From: JAKOQB01 sp036824465
GTDB lineage: Bacteria > Pseudomonadota > Gammaproteobacteria > Burkholderiales > Burkholderiaceae_F
Assembly (NCBI GenBank): GCA_036824465.1
Contig: DAITAC010000132.1
Span: 1-9,891 of the forward strand
Length of the DNA stretch: 9,891 nucleotides
Direction: 5' to 3'
Below, piece after piece: positions 6,540 to 9,891 of the stretch (positions within the stretch are counted from its first letter, which is position 1; every line of letters starts with the position of its first letter). The translations under genes were made by a program, and so were the position numbers. The notes below the pieces were generated by a model. The model saw nothing but the letters and a program-made list of their open reading frames with translations, searched no databases and was not told the origin of the DNA.

Positions 6540-9278
6540 TTACCTCGCATGCACCTCCTTGATGTCCGCGATCTTGCCGCTCGCGTGGCAGACGAAGCAG
6601 GCCTCGTCCAGGCCAAGTGCCGTACTGCGTGGCAGATAGAGCGACCCGCCGTTCTGAGTCATGTGGGCCCGCGCCAGTTCAGTGTCATGGCATGCGGAGC
6701 AGACCGCCGCCGTCGGCGAAAGCACCAGGGTGGTCGCCGCCGCCGCTGTGGTTACACCCGTGCCGGCATTGAACGAGAAGCCCGAGCCATAGGCGAGGTC
6801 CTTGGTGATGTATGGCGAGAACATGAAGGCGTTGGCGGCGCTACTTGCCAGCGTCCCGGTCGCCACGGTCCTGTAAAGGCGATTGTTCACGACACTTTGC
6901 GTCGTACTGAGCGAGTAGTCGTAAGAGCCGGGCAGGTGACATTGCTCGCACCGGGCCAGAACTCCGGGATACTTGATGTCAAAGAATCCCTCTGTCGGAC
7001 TAATGGCATCGTAGGTGAACGGCACCGTCCGCTTGGCCTCAGCGTGGATGGCGTGAATGAAGTGGGTGGAATCCACCGACCAGCCTTGGTTCGTCCGGTT
7101 TGGCGTGTGGCACCACGCACACGTCGTCCCGTCGTTACGCTGCCCGGCGTGGAAGGCGTCTTCCGTAAACGTGCCGAGTTCCTGGTGGCACTTGTTGCAG
7201 CGCGCATCCTCGACGATCGGCCGGCGGCCCGTATAGCCGGTGGCGACCTTCTGTGCGTTCGGCGCGATGACGATGAGCCCTCCGATCTTGTTGGTCTGCC
7301 CCGTCGCCGTGGCCGCCGATACTGGATAGCCGTCGACGTTCGTCTGCGTCAGCGGCAGCGCGGTCGTATTGTTATACGAATACCCCAAACCGCCGGTCAA
7401 CATCACTGCGTTGTCGGGGATCGTCACGCCAGTCAACGTGCCGGTGTAGTACCCGTCAGCATCAGGAGCCGACAGTGTGCCCGCGCCGGTACCGGTCGCG
7501 GTGCCGTTCCAGATGTTGCGCAGGTAGCCCGAGACGGATGCGTTGAAGTCAGCCGGGGCCGTGATGCCGTCCTGTGGCACCGCGAACACGAAGTACAGGC
7601 TCGGCGAACCCATGAAGTTGTCCCAGATCTCCTTGGCTCCGGTCGCCGGATTGGCAACCGCTGTCGCAAAGACGTTGAGGTCCTTGCGCGCACCGTTCTG
7701 CAGCATCCGGAACACGATCACCGGCTGCTTGCTGGCGTTGCGCGACACGCTCTTGATGTCGTAGCTGACCTTGATCGCGCCTGCCGGCAGCCGGGAGGTG
7801 TTGGAAGCAATCCAGGCTGCGTTGGTATTGGCGTTGCCACCGGTGACGTGAAGTGCACTACCCGTATTCGGCGGTGTCACCGGGGTGTGATAGACATTGA
7901 TCAAGGCTGCCGTATGGCAGATGGCACAAGTCGTGTCATCGGCAGCGGCGCCGCCGACGTGCCCGAACTGGCTCGTGGTCAGCCCTTTCGCCGCGTCGCC
8001 AAGCGTGACCCCTTTGCCGGTCGCGAAATTGATGCCGTCATGGCATGCACCGCAGGCAAGCCGTGAAGGAACCTTCGTCCAATTGTCGCCCTGCGCGGTC
8101 TTGACCGACCCTGACGCTCCGGACGTACCGTCGTGGCACTTGGTGCAGTTGCGAATGTCCTGCGGGTAGCCGACTTCGTTGAACAGGACGTCTGCGTAGT
8201 TGTAGTTCTTCTTCGCAAGGATTCCGCCCAGGTGCGTCTTGTGAATCAGGTTGGGCAGGTTCCCGGCCGCACGACCGTCAACCAGGTACGTTTGGCTCGT
8301 AAACGTGAGGTTCGAGGCGTTGATCGTGGCTTCGGTCCGGCCATACCTGCGCTGATCGGTGTGGCAGACCACGCAGTACTGGACATTATTGCGGCTGCCA
8401 CCGTGGAACCCGGCGCCGGAGCTCTCGGCGCTGTCGCCGGGAATGCCACCCAATGTGCTGTGGCAGGAATTGCAGTTTTCATTGGCGACGATGTCGCGGC
8501 TTGCATCCGCCGCCGTCGCGGCTTTGCCCGTGGCGGGGATGAAGTCGAAGATCACGTCGACCGGTTTGACCATCGGCACGCCGGGAGTCACCTGCACGGC
8601 GGTCGGCGTATTGGTGCCGGTTCCCGGCGCGTTGCCCGAGACCTGGATCGTCAGGCGATGGGTGAGATTTGCATCGTAGGTCAGGTCGCCCAGATCGGCC
8701 GTGTTGTTGGGCGCGGTCACCGTCATCGCGGCAACGTCGGCCTTGATCTTGGTGATGTCCCGGTAAAACGTGTACTTGTAGGTTCCGTTGCCGTTGTCGA
8801 CCAGCGTGCCGGTATTGTCGGTGCTGGGCCGCGTCGGCGCGGCTGCCGCTGTCGTCGTCGGCACCGTCGTCACGATGTAGCTGACCCACTTGCTGGGGCT
8901 GCCGCTTGCGCCCGGTACGAGCTTGGCCAGCGAGAACGCGAGATTCGGGTAGCTGGCCACGGTCGCGGTCGCGCTCTTGGCGGTGCTGCCGAAGCCGATG
9001 ATTGGGTTGTCGAAGGCATCCGCCATCGAGAAATGCACGACCGGCGCGCTCGCGATCTGAACCGTGCCGACCTTGACGACCGGCGCCAACGCCGCGAAGG
9101 TTGCCGCCGACGTGGCGGCCGAGATCGTGATCGGATTCTTGCCAGTCGGAACCGCTACCAGTGGTCCGGTTGGCGTGGTAGGCGTGGTAGGCGTTTCATC
9201 ACCACCGCCTCCTCCACAACCCGCAAGGGCAAGCCCGAAGATGGCGGCTGCGCCCAATCGAACTAACGAGATATTCAT
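6540..9278 (-). CDS. OmcA/MtrC-family surface decaheme lipoprotein, OmcA-like
   Basis: Second predicted outer-surface decaheme cytochrome, 912 aa. Residues 1-21 form a lipoprotein signal with lipobox LAGC (C21), followed by five glycines and a Thr/Pro linker (28-39). Domain order matches OmcA/MtrC: beta-rich domain I (about 45-260), five CxxCH motifs (C269, C302, C378, C409, C451), beta-rich domain III (about 460-690), and five more (C694, C720, C777, C860, C894). It shares with the MtrC-like protein the stretch VGYPQDIRNCTKCH before haem 3 and a Val-His shortly after haem 10. Domain III has no cysteine, so the disulfide of MtrC-type proteins is missing. The start at 9278 is fixed by GGAGG 5 nt upstream and by the signal peptide; an upstream in-frame ATG at 9374 would bury that signal. 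It is first in the cluster and followed by its own terminator. By position it matches Shewanella omcA, but it may be another subfamily, so I give no symbol. Confidence 0.93.
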   Translation of the reverse strand: MNISLVRLGAAAIFGLALAGCGGGGGDETPTTPTTPTGPLVAVPTGKNPITISAATSAATFAALAPVVKVGTVQIASAPVVHFSMADAFDNPIIGFGSTAKSATATVASYPNLAFSLAKLVPGASGSPSKWVSYIVTTVPTTTAAAAPTRPSTDNTGTLVDNGNGTYKYTFYRDITKIKADVAAMTVTAPNNTADLGDLTYDANLTHRLTIQVSGNAPGTGTNTPTAVQVTPGVPMVKPVDVIFDFIPATGKAATAADASRDIVANENCNSCHSTLGGIPGDSAESSGAGFHGGSRNNVQYCVVCHTDQRRYGRTEATINASNLTFTSQTYLVDGRAAGNLPNLIHKTHLGGILAKKNYNYADVLFNEVGYPQDIRNCTKCHDGTSGASGSVKTAQGDNWTKVPSRLACGACHDGINFATGKGVTLGDAAKGLTTSQFGHVGGAAADDTTCAICHTAALINVYHTPVTPPNTGSALHVTGGNANTNAAWIASNTSRLPAGAIKVSYDIKSVSRNASKQPVIVFRMLQNGARKDLNVFATAVANPATGAKEIWDNFMGSPSLYFVFAVPQDGITAPADFNASVSGYLRNIWNGTATGTGAGTLSAPDADGYYTGTLTGVTIPDNAVMLTGGLGYSYNNTTALPLTQTNVDGYPVSAATATGQTNKIGGLIVIAPNAQKVATGYTGRRPIVEDARCNKCHQELGTFTEDAFHAGQRNDGTTCAWCHTPNRTNQGWSVDSTHFIHAIHAEAKRTVPFTYDAISPTEGFFDIKYPGVLARCEQCHLPGSYDYSLSTTQSVVNNRLYRTVATGTLASSAANAFMFSPYITKDLAYGSGFSFNAGTGVTTAAAATTLVLSPTAAVCSACHDTELARAHMTQNGGSLYLPRSTALGLDEACFVCHASGKIADIKEVHAR

Positions 9279-9281
9279 ATG

Positions 9282-9288
9282 CTCCTCC
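9282..9288 (-). promoter_or_regulatory. Strong ribosome binding site of the omcA-like gene
   Basis: GGAGGAG lies directly upstream of the ATG at 9278, with the GGAGG core spaced 5 nt away. It is the strongest Shine-Dalgarno match in the window. It rules out the longer open frame that starts at 9374 and suggests high translation of this surface cytochrome. Confidence 0.85.
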
Positions 9289-9830
9289 AGGTCCAGAACC
9301 GATACATCATTTGAATCACGCAACCTTCGCCCAAAAAGCTCTCTCAGCGCCTTGACGAAGCGCGGAGCAAACACAAATACACCACGAGCAAATTGTCATC
9401 AGATCGCTCAAAACCATTAGCGCAAGCGTGATCTCCAACCATCGCGTTCATCTTGACAAAAAACAAACAGTTGTCGGTTGCCCGATTCACAAAAAAGGAC
9501 TTGCCCCAGCAAGCGGTATCGCGTGATGCCGGTGTCTCCGGCGACGGATGCGAGGGATCTTCACTGCTTGTCCCAGTCACCCCGCATCCCTGCTCGCGAT
9601 CACGGTGATCGTAACGTCGACAAAACGCGTTTGTGGATTAACCGTGAAGGAACAGACAGGGCGTGTCATCTTCCTGCAACACGCCGCCGCTGACACGGTA
9701 GTGGTTACATCTGGAGCGACACCCTGAAAGCGATGGTCGTTGCGACCCGAAGGGCCGACCGCGGCGGGGACAGAAGAAGCTTCTACGCGACCGCCAGAAA
9801 TGCCCGCTGCGGCAATGTCGATGCCTTGAC
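9289..9830 (-). other. Upstream region without a convincing gene; likely holds the cluster promoter
   Basis: About 540 nt with no protein I recognise. The part nearest the omcA-like gene (about 9360-9520) is clearly richer in A and T than the genes, with A-tracts around 9457-9462 and 9491-9496, as expected of a promoter and regulatory zone. I looked for sigma70, sigma54 and FNR/CRP-type sites on the minus strand and found only poor matches, so no promoter is called. A short open frame at 9344-9580 (78 codons) has no recognisable domain and overlaps the AT-rich leader. About 9700-9790 is GC-rich with short inverted repeats that match no RNA family I can name. Confidence 0.5.
9597..9611. promoter_or_regulatory. 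15-nt palindrome, possible operator
   Basis: CGATCACGGTGATCG is a perfect inverted repeat with 7-bp arms around a central G. It lies about 320 nt upstream of the omcA-like start codon in the gene-free region. It could be a binding site for a dimeric regulator, but no regulator gene is in the window and no second copy was noticed, so function is unproven. Confidence 0.3.
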
Positions 9831-9831
9831 C

Positions 9832-9862
9832 AAAACAAAAGGCCGGCAGAGCCGGCCTTTTG
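9832..9862 (-). terminator. Rho-independent terminator at the right edge
   Basis: A 12-bp perfect stem (CAAAAGGCCGGC at 9836-9847 and GCCGGCCTTTTG at 9851-9862) has a 3-nt loop. On the minus strand TTTTGTTTT follows the GC core; on the plus strand there is TTTT, so it may work in both directions. It probably ends a minus-strand gene lying just beyond the window, insulating the cytochrome cluster from upstream transcription. TAA triplets occur on the minus strand just to its right, but the frame of any such gene cannot be told. Confidence 0.85.
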
Positions 9863-9891
9863 GCAGAGCTGTTACGGAAACCGTTACATCG

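Noticed and set aside
6549..8066. 505-codon plus-strand open frame antisense to the omcA-like gene
   Set aside because: It is Arg/Val/Gly-rich shadow translation of a GC-rich gene; the opposite strand has ten CxxCH motifs, a signal peptide and a strong ribosome site.
8400..9278. Possible CRISPR or tandem repeat from recurring GC-rich words
   Set aside because: The recurring words are haem-motif and Ala/Thr/Gly codons, not spaced direct repeats.
9279..9374. N-terminal extension of the omcA-like frame to an ATG at 9374
   Set aside because: It would place 32 extra residues before the lipoprotein signal; GGAGGAG next to the ATG at 9278 decides the start.
9640..9790. Possible riboswitch or small RNA from short inverted repeats
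   Set aside because: I compared it by eye with c-di-GMP, glycine, TPP and similar motifs and found no match to conserved cores; it is also far from the next gene start.
9577..9891. 104-codon open frame on the minus strand entering from the right edge
   Set aside because: It reads straight through the strong terminator hairpin at 9836-9862 and shows no recognisable domain; chance openness in GC-rich DNA is more likely.

Overview
This window is a compact, single-direction gene cluster for extracellular electron transfer. Every confident gene lies on the minus strand and is read from right to left. The DNA is GC-rich, the genes have clear Shine-Dalgarno sites, and the proteins carry Sec and lipoprotein signals typical of Gram-negative bacteria. 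That suggests a Pseudomonadota genome, perhaps betaproteobacterial or a non-Shewanella gammaproteobacterium; no rRNA or taxonomic marker is present to settle this.

Layout in transcription order. (1) An upstream region without a convincing gene (about 9279-9891) with a strong terminator-like hairpin near the right edge, a 15-nt palindrome and an AT-rich stretch. (2) An OmcA/MtrC-family decaheme lipoprotein (6540-9278). (3) A 177-nt gap with two hairpins, the second a good intrinsic terminator. (4) A small secreted helix-hairpin-helix (ComEA-type) protein (5976-6362). (5) A second OmcA/MtrC-family decaheme lipoprotein (3478-5964), starting 11 nt after the previous stop codon. (6) A 112-nt gap with a small stem-loop. 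(7) An MtrA/DmsE-family periplasmic decaheme cytochrome (2409-3365). (8) An MtrB/PioB-family outer-membrane beta-barrel (180-2366). (9) A terminator hairpin followed by a T-run (63-94).

How the parts work together. In the Shewanella Mtr system, MtrA sits inside the MtrB barrel and passes electrons across the outer membrane to MtrC on the cell surface, with OmcA as an additional surface cytochrome. All four kinds of part are present here. I counted exactly ten CxxCH haem motifs in each of the three cytochromes, 30 in total. The order omcA-like, mtrC-like, mtrA, mtrB matches Shewanella. The difference is the small HhH protein gene inserted between the two surface cytochrome genes and coupled to the second one. 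No inner-membrane quinol dehydrogenase (CymA/NapC/CbcL type), regulator or cytochrome maturation gene is in the window, so the electron source and the direction of flow (metal or mineral reduction versus oxidation) cannot be read here.

The most interesting points are the secreted DNA-binding-type HhH protein built into the conduit operon, the CX8C cysteine pair in domain III of the MtrC-like protein and its absence from the OmcA-like one, the missing N-terminal CXXC in the MtrB-like barrel, and the terminator that separates the first cytochrome from the rest.
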